Source of the DNA: Pseudomonas japonica
Lineage (GTDB): Bacteria; Pseudomonadota; Gammaproteobacteria; Pseudomonadales; Pseudomonadaceae
Reading direction: 5' to 3'
DNA: 64,000 nt
Assembly (NCBI RefSeq): GCF_013522925.1
Contig: NZ_JAAMQU010000004.1
Coordinates: forward strand, 62,001-126,000
The position numbers were made by a program, and so were the translations under genes. Shown one piece after another: positions 8,545 to 17,648 of the stretch. Within the stretch, counting starts at the first letter, position 1. Every line of letters starts with the position of its first letter. A model generated the notes under the pieces. That model ran no database searches. It saw nothing but the letters and a program-made list of their open reading frames with translations, and had not been told where the DNA came from.

Positions 8545-9449
8545 AGCTGCACACCGCTGCCCCGTTGCCGCTCCCTGGCGCCGCAACCCCTGCACGGCCT
8601 GTAGCCGGCAACGGTGAACGGCCCTGGCGCGGCAGTGGGAACCTGCTGCCGGCACTGGTTTTCCTCGGGCTGTTCTTTTTCGCGCCGTTGATTGGCCTGC
8701 TGCTGCGCGGGGTGCTGGAGCCCACCCCGGGGCTGGGCAATTACGAACAACTGTTCGCCAACTCCGCTTACGCGAGGGTGTTGCTCAACACCTTCTCCGT
8801 GGCCGGGCTGGTGACCGTGTTCAGCTTGCTGCTGGGCTTCCCGCTCGCCTGGGTAATCACCCTGGTACCGCGCGGTTGGGGCCGCTGGCTGTTGAACGTG
8901 GTGCTGCTGTCGATGTGGACCAGCCTGCTGGCACGTACCTATGCCTGGCTGGTGCTGCTGCAGGCCTCCGGTGTCATCAACAAGGCGCTGATGGCTCTGG
9001 GCATCATCGACCAGCCCTTGGAGATGGTGCACAACCTCACCGGCGTGGTGATCGGCATGACCTACATCATGATCCCGTTCATCGTGCTGCCGCTGCAGGC
9101 CACCATGCAGGCCATCGACCCCATGGTGATACAGGCCGGCGCGATCTGTGGCGCCACCCCCTGGACCAACTTCGTGCGAGTGTTCCTGCCACTGTGCCGC
9201 CCCGGGTTGTTCTCGGGCGCCCTCATGGTGTTCGTGATGTCGCTGGGGTACTACGTGACCCCTGCCCTGCTGGGTGGCGCGCAGAACATGATGCTGCCGG
9301 AGTTCATCGTGCAACAGGTGCAGTCCTTCCTCAACTGGGGCCTGGCCAGCGCTGCCGCGGCCTTGCTGGTGCTGATCACGCTGGTGCTGTTTTACGTCTA
9401 TCTCAAGCTGCAGCCGGAGTCTCCGGTGGGCGCTGCCAACGGGAGGTAA
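8529..9449 (+). CDS. ABC transporter permease, PotB-type
   Basis: About 306 residues, six predicted membrane segments and a C-terminal EAA-type loop (IQAGAICGATPWTNFVRVFLPLCRPG) that docks on the ATPase. ATG 8529 has a GGTGGA ribosome-binding site six bases upstream and overlaps the preceding gene by 16 bases; GTG 8541 with a 4-base overlap is an alternative. The N-terminal 35 residues are cytoplasmic and rich in Ala and Pro. First permease of the pair, in operon with the binding protein, second permease and ATPase. Confidence 0.9.
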   Translation: MAGQVKLHTAAPLPLPGAATPARPVAGNGERPWRGSGNLLPALVFLGLFFFAPLIGLLLRGVLEPTPGLGNYEQLFANSAYARVLLNTFSVAGLVTVFSLLLGFPLAWVITLVPRGWGRWLLNVVLLSMWTSLLARTYAWLVLLQASGVINKALMALGIIDQPLEMVHNLTGVVIGMTYIMIPFIVLPLQATMQAIDPMVIQAGAICGATPWTNFVRVFLPLCRPGLFSGALMVFVMSLGYYVTPALLGGAQNMMLPEFIVQQVQSFLNWGLASAAAALLVLITLVLFYVYLKLQPESPVGAANGR

Positions 9450-9454
9450 TGCAC

Positions 9455-10276
9455 ATGTTGCTCACTGCCAACGCCATGGGCCCGCGCCTGCGCTGGGGCC
9501 TTTATCTGTCCACCGGGGTGATTGCGCTGTTTCTGCTGTTGCCGGTGGTGTTCATCGTGTTGTTGTCGTTCGGCTCGTCCCAATGGCTGGTGTTTCCGCC
9601 ACCGGGCTGGACGGTGAAATGGTATGCGCAGTTCTTCGCCAACGCCGAGTGGATGGCTGCGGCCTGGTCGAGCCTCAAGGTGGCCTTGCTGACCACCGTA
9701 TTCGCGGTCGCGCTGGGGGTGCCGACGGCCTTTGCCCTGGTGCGTGGCCGCTTCGTGGGGCGTGAGCTGCTGTATGCGCTGTTCACCTTGCCGATGATCG
9801 TGCCGCTGGTGATCATCGCCGTGGCCGTGTACGCGCTGTTTCTCAAGCTGGGGCTCACCGGCACGCTGTTCTCCTTTGTGGTGAGCCATGTGATCGTGGC
9901 GCTGCCGTTCACCATCATCTCCATCATCAACTCGCTCAAACTGTTCGACCGTTCCATCGAGGACGCCGCGGTGATCTGCGGCGCCTCGCGGATACAGGCG
10001 ATCCTGCGGGTAACGTTCCCCGGCATTCGGCCGGGGTTGGTCTCCGGGGGGCTGTTCGCGTTCCTGGTGTCCTGGGATGAGGTGGTGCTCAGCGTGATGA
10101 TGGCCAGCCCTACCCTGCAAACGTTGCCTGTAAAAATGTGGACCACCCTTCGCCAGGACCTGACCCCGGTGATCGCCGTCGCTTCGACCTTGCTGATCGC
10201 CCTGTCGGTACTGGTCATGCTTATCGCCACCGGCCTGCGCCGCCGCAACGACGCCCGCGCTCTGGAGCTGCAATGA
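9455..10276 (+). CDS. ABC transporter permease, PotC-type
   Basis: 273 residues with six predicted membrane helices and the EAA motif EDAAVICGASRIQAILRVTF. ATG 9455 is chosen because GGGAGG ends eight bases before it; ATG 9449 lies too close to that site. The family's C-terminal permease partner of PotB. The end overlaps the ATPase gene start by four bases (ATGA). Confidence 0.9.
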   Translation: MLLTANAMGPRLRWGLYLSTGVIALFLLLPVVFIVLLSFGSSQWLVFPPPGWTVKWYAQFFANAEWMAAAWSSLKVALLTTVFAVALGVPTAFALVRGRFVGRELLYALFTLPMIVPLVIIAVAVYALFLKLGLTGTLFSFVVSHVIVALPFTIISIINSLKLFDRSIEDAAVICGASRIQAILRVTFPGIRPGLVSGGLFAFLVSWDEVVLSVMMASPTLQTLPVKMWTTLRQDLTPVIAVASTLLIALSVLVMLIATGLRRRNDARALELQ

Positions 10277-11406
10277 ACGCCATCCTCAAGCCAACGCCGC
10301 ACACCACGCTGGTCAGCCTGCGCCAGTTGAACAAGCACTATGGCGATTTTACCGCCGTGGACAACCTGTCGCTGGAGATCCAGGACGGCGAGTTCCTGAC
10401 CTTCCTGGGGTCCAGCGGTTCTGGCAAAAGCACCACGTTGTCCATGCTCGCGGGCTTCGAAACGCCCAGCTCGGGTGAGATCGAAGTGGCCGGCCGCTCG
10501 CTGGTGAACGTGCCGCCGCACAAGCGGGATATCGGCATGGTGTTCCAGCGCTATTCGTTGTTCCCGCACATGTCAGTGCGCGACAACATTGCCTTCCCTT
10601 TGGCCATCCGCAAGCTGCCCGCCGCCGAGCGCGACAAGCGTGTGAACGCCATGCTCAAGCTGGTGCAGCTCGAAGCCTTCGCCCATCGCCGCCCGGCGCA
10701 ATTGTCTGGCGGGCAGCAGCAACGCGTGGCCATTGCCCGCGCGCTGGTATACGAGCCACGCATCCTGCTGATGGACGAACCGCTGGGCGCGCTGGACAAA
10801 AAGCTGCGCGAAGACCTGCAAGACGAACTGCGCCACTTGCACCGGCGCCTGGGCATCACCATCGTGTACGTGACCCACGACCAGGAAGAAGCCATGCGGC
10901 TGTCCCAGCGCATCGCAATTTTCAGCCATGGCAAGGTGGTGGGCCTGGGCAGCGGCGTAGAGCTGTACCAGAACCCGCCCAATGCGTTCGTGGCCTCGTT
11001 CCTGGGCAACTCCAACTTCCTCCAGGCAACAGCCACGGGCAACGCGGGCGCGGTGTTCGAAGGCCAGGCTGTGAGCATTCGGCCACAGGCTCAAACCAGC
11101 AGCCAGCAACCGCTATTGCTGATGGTCCGCCCCGAGAAAGCCCTCGCCCTCAGCCAGGCCGCAGCCGCCGCCACGCCCCTGCCCCCGGGCTGGAATGAAG
11201 TGGCCGCTACAGTAAGCGAGGTGCTGTTCCTGGGCGAAAGCCAGACCTGCTCGGCCGTCACCGCCGGCGGCACCGCCCTTACGGTGAAGGCACTGTCCGC
11301 CAGCGGCATGGCGCTCACCCCGGGCGAAGCCGTTCGCGTGCGCTGGGCGGCGGGTGATGCTTGTGTGTATACGGAATGGGCGGCTGCGGATTTGAAGAAG
11401 GGGTGA
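10273..11406 (+). CDS. ABC transporter ATP-binding protein, PotA-type
   Basis: 377 residues. Walker A GSSGSGKST (46-54), signature LSGGQQQR, Walker B ILLMDEPLGALD and switch His in VTHDQEE are all intact, followed by a C-terminal TOBE domain from about residue 290. It powers uptake by the preceding permeases. ATG 10273 overlaps the permease stop. The operon ends here; no clear terminator hairpin with a T-run was seen in the 30 bases before the converging hipA remnant. Confidence 0.92.
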   Translation: MNAILKPTPHTTLVSLRQLNKHYGDFTAVDNLSLEIQDGEFLTFLGSSGSGKSTTLSMLAGFETPSSGEIEVAGRSLVNVPPHKRDIGMVFQRYSLFPHMSVRDNIAFPLAIRKLPAAERDKRVNAMLKLVQLEAFAHRRPAQLSGGQQQRVAIARALVYEPRILLMDEPLGALDKKLREDLQDELRHLHRRLGITIVYVTHDQEEAMRLSQRIAIFSHGKVVGLGSGVELYQNPPNAFVASFLGNSNFLQATATGNAGAVFEGQAVSIRPQAQTSSQQPLLLMVRPEKALALSQAAAAATPLPPGWNEVAATVSEVLFLGESQTCSAVTAGGTALTVKALSASGMALTPGEAVRVRWAAGDACVYTEWAAADLKKG

Positions 11407-11436
11407 GGGGATCTAGCGCTGGGCCGGGATCATTGT

Positions 11437-11541
11437 TCAGCGCTTCACGCCCGTGCCAGGAAGGTATTTCAGGACGTATTCATCGCGCTCTCGATAGAGC
11501 TTGGCGACGGTTCTGCCGCTGACCTGCACATCCAAAATCAT
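11437..11541 (-). pseudogene. Truncated hipA N-terminus (toxin remnant)
   Basis: A 34-codon frame, MILDVQVSGRTVAKLYRERD followed by EYVLKYLPGTGVKR, resembles the first strand-turn-strand of HipA-family kinases (V.V.G..VG.LYR....Y.F.YLPG). Its ATG overlaps the stop of the upstream HTH gene by four bases, exactly as in hipBA operons. HipA proteins are normally about 400-440 residues; here only about 30 bases separate the stop from the ABC operon end, so the kinase body has been deleted. Too short to be a toxin; probably a decayed module. Confidence 0.6.
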
Positions 11542-11801
11542 TCCAAAGCCCCAGAGCGCTGTTCCGCCAGAATGTCTTCAACCGTTCGCTCATGGCCTGT
11601 CTTTACCAGCTTCAGGTCGTAGCCAGCGGCTTCCAGCAGGCGGACAAGTACAGAAACGCTCATATCCCCCTTGGCCAAGGTTTCCATGCGAGCTACCGTA
11701 GTGCGTGATACCCCTGCTCGGCTGGCCAGGGCATCCTGGCTCAAATGCGCCGTTGCACGAGCCTCTTTAAGCATTACGGCCACGTCATACAGAGTAGTCA
11801 T
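11538..11801 (-). CDS. HipB-like XRE/Cro helix-turn-helix antitoxin
   Basis: 87 residues. The helix-turn-helix is LSQDALASRAGVSRTTVARMET (about residues 20-41), typical of the XRE family, followed by a short dimerisation part (LVRLLEAAGYDLKLV). ATG 11801 is taken; a TTG four codons upstream is possible. In hipBA modules this protein neutralises and autoregulates with HipA. The partner gene right behind it is reduced to 34 codons, so this is an orphan antitoxin that may still repress its own promoter. Confidence 0.82.
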   Translation of the reverse strand: MTTLYDVAVMLKEARATAHLSQDALASRAGVSRTTVARMETLAKGDMSVSVLVRLLEAAGYDLKLVKTGHERTVEDILAEQRSGALE

Positions 11802-11967
11802 TGTAGCCCCCAAGCATCAAAATCCCGTTACCGCACCCAAATTGTAGCCCGTGAGCTACAACCTTTCAACGCGACGTGATACTTACCGGTTAAATGTCAA
11901 TGGGCAACCGACGGACCAGCGTGGGCGGTTTCGCATTTGAAGAAGGAGTAGGCAAGCGTGCCGGAGG

Positions 11968-13539
11968 TTATCCGGCTACGGCATGTTCGAGGGCTTCGAC
12001 CCCGACCACGGTCACCTCAGGCATAGAGGCAGCGTGCGCATCGGGCGTAATGCTCGCCGCGGCAGCGGAGGCGGCGAAGGCAAAGTTGCGATCGCTCAGG
12101 TCGTGGGCGATGTCGCCCGCCATGGCAACCTCGAAGCGGTGCCCGTTGCCGTCGGCGTCGTAGTTCTTGAGGTAGGTGTAGGTGCCGACGGCGTTCACCT
12201 TGATCGCCACCGTGCCTTCATGGCCGTTGCCGATACCTGTGAAGCCCAGTGCTGTGAGGTCGATCAGGTCTTCGCCCGGGTTGAAATCCAGTACACGGTC
12301 ACTGGCAGCCTTGGTCGCGGTGCGGTAGCTGTCGCCCACCGATAAGAAGCGGAACACGTCGCCATCATCGCCCCCGCTGAGCAGGTCACGGCCGTGGTTG
12401 CCCTGCAGCACGTCTTCCCCTGCCAAGCCTTGAATGGTTTCGGCGGTGTCGAGGCCAGCGAGGTCATCATCGCCAGGCGAGCCGTCAAGGTGGTTTTTGC
12501 CGCCCGGGCTGGCGAAGGTGGTATCGAGGCTGCCATCCGAGTTCAAGCGGATTACGCTGTAGTTTGAATCCGTGTCTCCACCCACGATGATCTTGCCGTC
12601 GGCCAGCACCGTGGCTGAGTGTGCGGAGCCGAACTCGCCCAGCACGGGGACGGATACCACGCCACTTGTACCGAAGCTGGTGTCGTAGCCGCCGTCGGCA
12701 TTGAGCCGCACGATGTTTGCCGTATCGTATTCATACGAATTCCCGGACAAAACGACCTTGCCGTCGGCTTGCACGGTGATGCCGCCGTCACCGTAGCTCA
12801 GCAGGCTGGAATCAAAGCTGACCATGCCGTCATGGCCGAAGCGGGTGTCCAGCGAGCCGTCGGTATTCACCCGCATGACCGCATACGGGAACTCGTTCTG
12901 GAGCAGATTGCCAGCAACCAGCAGCTGGCCATTGGCAAGCACCTGAGCCTGTACAGCGTCGGAGCCCCACTCGACCGGGCTGGCAAACGTCAGGTAGCCA
13001 TGGTCACCAAAGCTCTCGTCAGGCGTACCGTCCGCGTTCAGCCGCACCATATTGAGGTTGTCGGGATCCACCGTGGTCACCAGTACGGTGCCATTCTCCG
13101 CCGCGCTCACCGCACCATAGCTGCGCCCAATGTTGTCGGGGATGCTGGCTTGGGCGTTAGCGTTGAACTCGGCGTCTGGAACGCCAAGCGAACTCAGGCG
13201 GATAACGTCATAGTTGCCCTTGCCGCCGAAGTAGGGGCTGCTGACCAGTATCGAGCCGTCGGCCTGAACGGCCAGGCTGTATTTTTCATTTTCGAACGAC
13301 ACCTGGGCATCGATCAGCGCCCGGCCATAATCGCCAAAGGTCGTATCAAGGGTACCGTTGGCGTTAAGGCGAACCACCGAGTAATCGTAAGTGGTTTCTG
13401 AATCACCTTCGTGGGAACTGAAGCCTGCAATCAGGAGCTTGCCGTCGGCCTGCACGGCCACACTCTGGTTGAGCTCTTCGTCGCCGGCAACGTCGATCAC
13501 CGCGCTACCGGGGGCAGTTCTGGAATAGGTGCCGGTCAT
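11968..13539 (-). CDS. Delta-60-repeat protein with C-terminal RTX/R-module
   Basis: 523 residues without a Sec signal. Residues about 10-350 hold roughly six repeats of about 55 residues following the pattern VQADGKLLIAGF...VVRLNANGTLDTTFG, i.e. delta-60 repeats that probably fold as a beta-propeller-like domain. A degenerate calcium-binding stretch (HGRDLLSGGDDGDVFRF) and an AlgE-type R-module (SDRVLDFNPGEDLIDLTALGFTGIGNG...) follow. R-modules usually direct type I secretion and bind Ca2+. Sister proteins lie at 19818-21839 and 32025-34013. Role unknown; an adhesin or surface-binding function is plausible. Confidence 0.8.
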   Translation of the reverse strand: MTGTYSRTAPGSAVIDVAGDEELNQSVAVQADGKLLIAGFSSHEGDSETTYDYSVVRLNANGTLDTTFGDYGRALIDAQVSFENEKYSLAVQADGSILVSSPYFGGKGNYDVIRLSSLGVPDAEFNANAQASIPDNIGRSYGAVSAAENGTVLVTTVDPDNLNMVRLNADGTPDESFGDHGYLTFASPVEWGSDAVQAQVLANGQLLVAGNLLQNEFPYAVMRVNTDGSLDTRFGHDGMVSFDSSLLSYGDGGITVQADGKVVLSGNSYEYDTANIVRLNADGGYDTSFGTSGVVSVPVLGEFGSAHSATVLADGKIIVGGDTDSNYSVIRLNSDGSLDTTFASPGGKNHLDGSPGDDDLAGLDTAETIQGLAGEDVLQGNHGRDLLSGGDDGDVFRFLSVGDSYRTATKAASDRVLDFNPGEDLIDLTALGFTGIGNGHEGTVAIKVNAVGTYTYLKNYDADGNGHRFEVAMAGDIAHDLSDRNFAFAASAAAASITPDAHAASMPEVTVVGVEALEHAVAG

Positions 13540-13624
13540 GGTTCAACACCTGTGCAGGCCTGGGGTGCTTGAGTGTAGGTGCTATGTGCGGCACGCGCCT
13601 CACCGTGAAGCGCAGAGAAAACCC

Positions 13625-13969
13625 CTAGCCTTCTTGCAACGCCTGCCCCACCGCATCCAGCGCACGCACCGAATATACCAACGCGGCGCCGGTGTTCATG
13701 GCGATGGCCACACCCAGGGCTTCGGCAATCTCTTCCCGCGTGGCACCCTCCTTCACCGCTTCGGCCGAGTGCACGGCAATGCAGCCGTCACAGCGAGTGG
13801 TTACGGCCACCGCCAGGGAGATGAGTTGACGGGTCTTGGCGTCGAGGTGATTGGTCTTGCCGCCCGCGCCGCTGGCCGTCATATAGCCGTTGACCGAGTC
13901 CGGAGAGAGCTGCTTCAGCTCGCCAATGCCCGTCATCAACTGCGCCTTGTACTGTTTCCAGTCCATCAT
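13625..13969 (-). CDS. Carboxymuconolactone decarboxylase / AhpD-like protein
   Basis: 114 residues. The motif CDGCIAVHSAEAVKEGATREEIAEAL carries the CxxC...H active site of AhpD-like members of PF02627, which act as thiol-dependent peroxidase partners. ATG 13969 has GAGGAGGG seven bases upstream; the next ATG is one codon further on. No aromatic-lactone genes lie beside it, and the CxxC argues for a redox role rather than lactone decarboxylation. Confidence 0.85.
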   Translation of the reverse strand: MMDWKQYKAQLMTGIGELKQLSPDSVNGYMTASGAGGKTNHLDAKTRQLISLAVAVTTRCDGCIAVHSAEAVKEGATREEIAEALGVAIAMNTGAALVYSVRALDAVGQALQEG

Positions 13970-14172
13970 GATCAAACCCTCCTCAGGGTTGTATGAGTGC
14001 TCATGGCGACGACGTGGGGCTACTGGCGAGATACCTACTGCTGTTGAAGCGTCCGCTGGGCGGGCGCCCTTTCACTGTTTGACCAAACGCTCACGATCGT
14101 TCGTCCCAAGAGGTATAGGACACATTTGCATTGAAGGTGAGCCGCTTGGCGTGATTAGCCTGCAACGGGCCA

Positions 14173-14195
14173 AGGTTTGGGATTGATCCAAACCT
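14173..14195. repeat. Short perfect inverted repeat
   Basis: AGGTTTGG (14173-14180) and CCAAACCT (14188-14195) form an 8-base perfect stem with a 7-base loop, between the secreted hydrolase gene and the AhpD-like gene, about 200 bases upstream of the latter. No T-run follows on either strand, so an operator is as likely as a terminator. Confidence 0.4.
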
Positions 14196-14217
14196 GTAGC
14201 CCGATACGCCGGCTGCC

Positions 14218-15000
14218 TCAGCTCGCCTTAGCCGCCGCTTCGATCAGCTTGGCGACCGCGTCAGGGTTGGAGACCATTACCACGTGCGAGGCGCCTTTGA
14301 CGACTACCGTCTGTTTGGAATGCGCCCGCTCGGCCATGAACTGCATGGCCTGGGGCGGGATATTCTTGTCTTTGTCACCGTAGATCCACCACGACGGGAG
14401 GGTTTTCCAGGCGGGTTCGGTGGCGGCTTCGTTGAGCGCCTCCTCGGTGACGGGCCGCTGCGTGGCGGCCATCAGGCGGGCATCTGCTTCGGGCACATCG
14501 GCAGCGAACTGGCTGTGGAACTTGCTTTGCTGGATGTACAGGTCTTTGCCTCCGCCCGCCAGTTCAACGGGTTTGGCCAGCGCGGGGCCGAGGGTTGCGC
14601 CTGGGAATTTCCCGCTGAGCGCCACCGCGCTTTCACCTACCTCCGGTGCAAAGGCGGCAACGTATACCAGCGCTTTCACATTAGCCTGCCCATAGGCGGC
14701 TTCGCTGATAACCGGGCCGCCGTAGGAGTGGCCCACGAGCACCACTGGGCTGTCGATGCCTTTGAGCAGGTTGGTGACCGATTCGGCGTCGCCTTTGAGG
14801 CTGCGCAAGGGGTTGGCGGCGGCAACGACGGTATAGCCGTCCTTTTCCAGCACCTTGATCACGCCATTCCAGCTGCTGGAGCCGGCGAAGGCGCCATGCA
14901 CCAGCACGATGGTGGGTTTGGCAGCTGGGGCGGCGGCCATGCACAGGGGCGAAGCAACCATAGCCGTCGCAACGGCCAGCGCGGTCAGTAGCCTGTTCAT
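14218..15000 (-). CDS. Secreted alpha/beta hydrolase (esterase-like)
   Basis: 260 residues from ATG 15000, which follows an AAGGGA ribosome-binding site. A Sec signal peptide (MNRLLTALAVATAMVASPLC, cleavage near AAA) precedes the hydrolase core: HGAFAGSSSW oxyanion loop, nucleophile Ser in GHSYGG, Asp in YGDKD and His in KGASHVV. Periplasmic or secreted esterase/haloperoxidase-like enzymes of this type are common in Pseudomonas; the substrate is unknown. It stands as a single gene. Confidence 0.85.
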   Translation of the reverse strand: MNRLLTALAVATAMVASPLCMAAAPAAKPTIVLVHGAFAGSSSWNGVIKVLEKDGYTVVAAANPLRSLKGDAESVTNLLKGIDSPVVLVGHSYGGPVISEAAYGQANVKALVYVAAFAPEVGESAVALSGKFPGATLGPALAKPVELAGGGKDLYIQQSKFHSQFAADVPEADARLMAATQRPVTEEALNEAATEPAWKTLPSWWIYGDKDKNIPPQAMQFMAERAHSKQTVVVKGASHVVMVSNPDAVAKLIEAAAKAS

Positions 15001-15119
15001 TGTTATGTCCCTTTGAAGCCGCGCGACCATTCGCACGAAGCTTCACCCCAGCCTAACGGGCCGAGCGCCGCCGGGATTGCACGGCTGTGCTACGGTTTCG
15101 CCGACTCATCCGCCAACGG

Positions 15120-16520
15120 CTACACCAGCATGTCACCAACCTGGGCGTCGCCAAGGATCTTCAAGAAGAAGTCCGCGGCCTGGTCGCCATCGAAATCAAT
15201 GGCAAGGCTGCTGCCATAGCCCGCTTCGCGCAGTACCGCCGCCCCGGCGGTGCCGTCCAGGGTCGATGCAAAATGAATGGTATCGCTGCCGTCCACAGGC
15301 AGCCCGGAAAGGTCGATACGGTCCTGGCCGCTCACAAAATCCATCAGCCGGTCGGGGGCGGCCTTGGTGGAGTCTGCCTCGGTGAAGTACACAAAGGTAT
15401 CAGCGCCAGCGCCACCCCAGAGCTTGTCCGCCCCCTGCTCTCCCGCCAGAAGGTCATTACCGGCATTGCCCTTGAGCTCGTTCGCGCTTCCGTTGCCGAT
15501 CAGGTAGTCGTTGCCCGAGCCGCTGAAGGCTTTCTCGATGTTCACACCCTGCGCGATGGACACGTTACCCATCAGCCCGCCCACGTCGGAGAAACCGGTG
15601 GGATGAAGGTCGATCCGTTGGTTGGTGTGGTAACCGGAAAAATCCAGCGTATCTACGCCACCGCCGTCCCACACCGAAAAAACGACCTTGCTGGCCGCCG
15701 AGGTTGCGATCATTTCTTCCCGGTTGCTGTTGGAATGAAAACCATACACCGTGCCGCCGCTGCGGGTATCCAGGTTGGCGCCGTACAGCAACTGCACCGA
15801 GGCAATGTCATCCAATAGCGGCGCTGAGGCGTAGGCACCTTTGAAGTTCTGCCCCGTCTCGGCTTCAGACCAGTAGCTCATTACGGTGTAGCCGGTGGAG
15901 TCCTCCTCGTACTCCTCGGCGAAACCGAGTTCGGGGTCGTAATTGACCGGGTGAGCAAGGCCCAGGTTGTGGCCAAGTTCGTGCACCAGTACTTGCCGCC
16001 CATAACTGTTGAGCGCGGCCTGGGCATTGTCCTGGTCGCTCGCGCTCACGTGATACCAGGATTCGCCATCATGCTCATCGCCGGTAGGGTAATAGGCAAA
16101 GGCGGTCGCACCGTTGGACGCCGAGTAGTTGGCAAGCGAGAGGTGGGCTTCGCCCCCGTTGGGCGCTTCCTTGAAGGTCAGGTTTGTAACGTCTGCCCAT
16201 GAACGCATGGCGAGGCGAGCTTGCGCTTCCTGACGCTCTGAGAAGGCGCTGAAGTCCCCCAGGCTGGTGTCATAGTTGTCGGGCTGTTCCTGAGTAAAAC
16301 TGTACGTCAGCGCCACCGTACCGTTATCGTTCGTATCGGCGATGCTGTAGCCATATCGGGTGATCTCAGCAGCCGCCTCGTCCACGGTGTAGGACGGATA
16401 ATCGTCGTCCCAATGGGTTATACCTCGCTCATAGAGGTGCGAATAGTCGTCCAGGCGTTGATAAGCCTTGCTGGGTTTGGTCAGGTCCACAGCGGTTGCG
16501 GCGCGTTCGGCATCAGACAT
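15120..16520 (-). CDS. aprA: Serralysin-family metalloprotease (AprA-like)
   Basis: 466 residues closely following AprA layout: short propeptide, catalytic zinc motif HELGHNLGLAH (180-190), Met-turn VMSYW (213-217), then RTX nonapeptides (GSGNDYLIGNGSANELKGNA..., about 325-370) and the serralysin C-terminus (DFVSGQDRIDLSG...). It is a secreted Ca2+/Zn2+ protease exported by a type I system reading its C-terminus. ATG 16520 gives an AprA-sized product starting MSDAERAATAVDL. Unusually, neither the inhibitor gene (inh) nor aprDEF follows or precedes it in the window, so export must depend on distant genes. Confidence 0.9.
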   Translation of the reverse strand: MSDAERAATAVDLTKPSKAYQRLDDYSHLYERGITHWDDDYPSYTVDEAAAEITRYGYSIADTNDNGTVALTYSFTQEQPDNYDTSLGDFSAFSERQEAQARLAMRSWADVTNLTFKEAPNGGEAHLSLANYSASNGATAFAYYPTGDEHDGESWYHVSASDQDNAQAALNSYGRQVLVHELGHNLGLAHPVNYDPELGFAEEYEEDSTGYTVMSYWSEAETGQNFKGAYASAPLLDDIASVQLLYGANLDTRSGGTVYGFHSNSNREEMIATSAASKVVFSVWDGGGVDTLDFSGYHTNQRIDLHPTGFSDVGGLMGNVSIAQGVNIEKAFSGSGNDYLIGNGSANELKGNAGNDLLAGEQGADKLWGGAGADTFVYFTEADSTKAAPDRLMDFVSGQDRIDLSGLPVDGSDTIHFASTLDGTAGAAVLREAGYGSSLAIDFDGDQAADFFLKILGDAQVGDMLV

Positions 16521-17036
16521 TGGGGAGGCCCCTGTCGGTAGGTATAGCGCGGGTGTTTGGAAAAGGGCCCTGGCCTGCGGCGGTCCTGGCCGGTCAGTTG
16601 ACGTTGGCACAGGTTATGGCGCTGCGCTGGCGGATCTGCCCAATGGCGCAGTTGCGGCGATCGGCGGCCGAGCCCTGCCTGCCCAGTGCCCCCTACTGGC
16701 TCAAGGCGGCCTTTGGTCAGGGGCGGCTTTCGGCCAGAAGGATCATCCAGAGCTGAGTGGTCTTGGTTAAGCTGAGTCAACTCCATATCGTGAATTTTAA
16801 ATGTATTTAAAACACGTCGAATCGGCTTCGAAAGGCCACCCCAACAAATTGCCTCAGCGGGTGGTCCCCAGGGTTGACCACCAGTAGAAATGTACTACCT
16901 TAAAAGAGGCTGCGCGGTTCAGAGCCGCTGCGTCACTCAGAGCGTATAGTTCTCGATACCAGCGAAAAAATTCTCGAACGTTAGGCTAGCTGGTTAGAAG
17001 CCTGGACTCCAGCCCCACAACATCAGTTAATAACTC
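16521..17036. other. Intergenic region without a supported gene
   Basis: About 515 bases between two divergent genes. Open frames of 86-101 codons occur on both strands but show no family resemblance. It contains the inverted repeat GGTGGTC/GACCACC (16860-16882), followed by a weaker GTAG/CTAC pair (16884-16898). Composition becomes AT-richer toward the right. Promoters of both flanking genes probably lie here. Confidence 0.5.
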
Positions 17037-17648
17037 ATGAAAAATATACAGCTGAGTTTTTACCATCCTGACCTCGACATCATTTCCGATCGAACCCTGA
17101 GATCACTTCTCAAAAAAATATCGACCATTGCAAAGGAGATTCAGTACCAAGAGGTGATGTATATAATCAATAACAGTCAGGCGTCAGGACCAGAAAAGCA
17201 GTCTTTACGGGACAGGCTCAAAGGCCCCCTTCATCACAACGAAGCCTATTACGTCGAGAAAATAGAACGAGGCAGTTTGATCGTAACTGTCGCACTCAGC
17301 TCCGTGGCGCTCTGGTTTCTCCAGCATACGATCGGCGAATCTATAAAAGAAGCATGGCTTCAGCAGCAGATGCATAGGAATCTCGTCAGTTATCTGAGTT
17401 CACCTCTCAGGAAAACCGTTGTTGATCGCAACGTTGAGGTAGTACTAGGAGGCATGACGTTTGAAAGTTATGTGGTCGAAGATATTGAGAAGGTTGTTGT
17501 AGATGAGAACACCCTTATGATTAAGATTGCTTTGAAGACCCCTTTCAGAGTGCTCAAGAGAATCGAAGGCAACCCCGGAGTGATGAGCATTGATTCGATT
17601 ATTGCTGACTCCGAAAAGATTATTGCCACGTTGGACGATAGAATCTGA
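17037..17648 (+). CDS. AT-rich orphan protein of unknown function, one membrane segment
   Basis: 203 residues, start ATG 17037. No recognised family. A single hydrophobic segment (GSLIVTVALSSVALWFLQ, about 79-96) separates a charged N-terminal part from a C-terminal domain rich in Val/Ile that ends near ATLDDRI. Codon use is visibly less GC-biased than in neighbours (frequent ATA, TTA, AAA, AGA codons), and flanking DNA is also AT-richer, a sign of recent acquisition. No partner gene is seen. Could be a defence- or mobile-element-associated effector with a membrane anchor, but there is no direct evidence. Confidence 0.65.
   Translation: MKNIQLSFYHPDLDIISDRTLRSLLKKISTIAKEIQYQEVMYIINNSQASGPEKQSLRDRLKGPLHHNEAYYVEKIERGSLIVTVALSSVALWFLQHTIGESIKEAWLQQQMHRNLVSYLSSPLRKTVVDRNVEVVLGGMTFESYVVEDIEKVVVDENTLMIKIALKTPFRVLKRIEGNPGVMSIDSIIADSEKIIATLDDRI

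Noticed and set aside
11968..13539. RTX toxin (haemolysin-type) interpretation of the delta-60 protein
   Set aside because: No hydrophobic pore-forming region and no acyltransferase gene; the repeats are delta-60 plus an alginate-epimerase R-module.
16496..16756. Small plus-strand gene upstream of the serralysin
   Set aside because: 86 codons, Arg-rich, no ribosome-binding site and no family resemblance.
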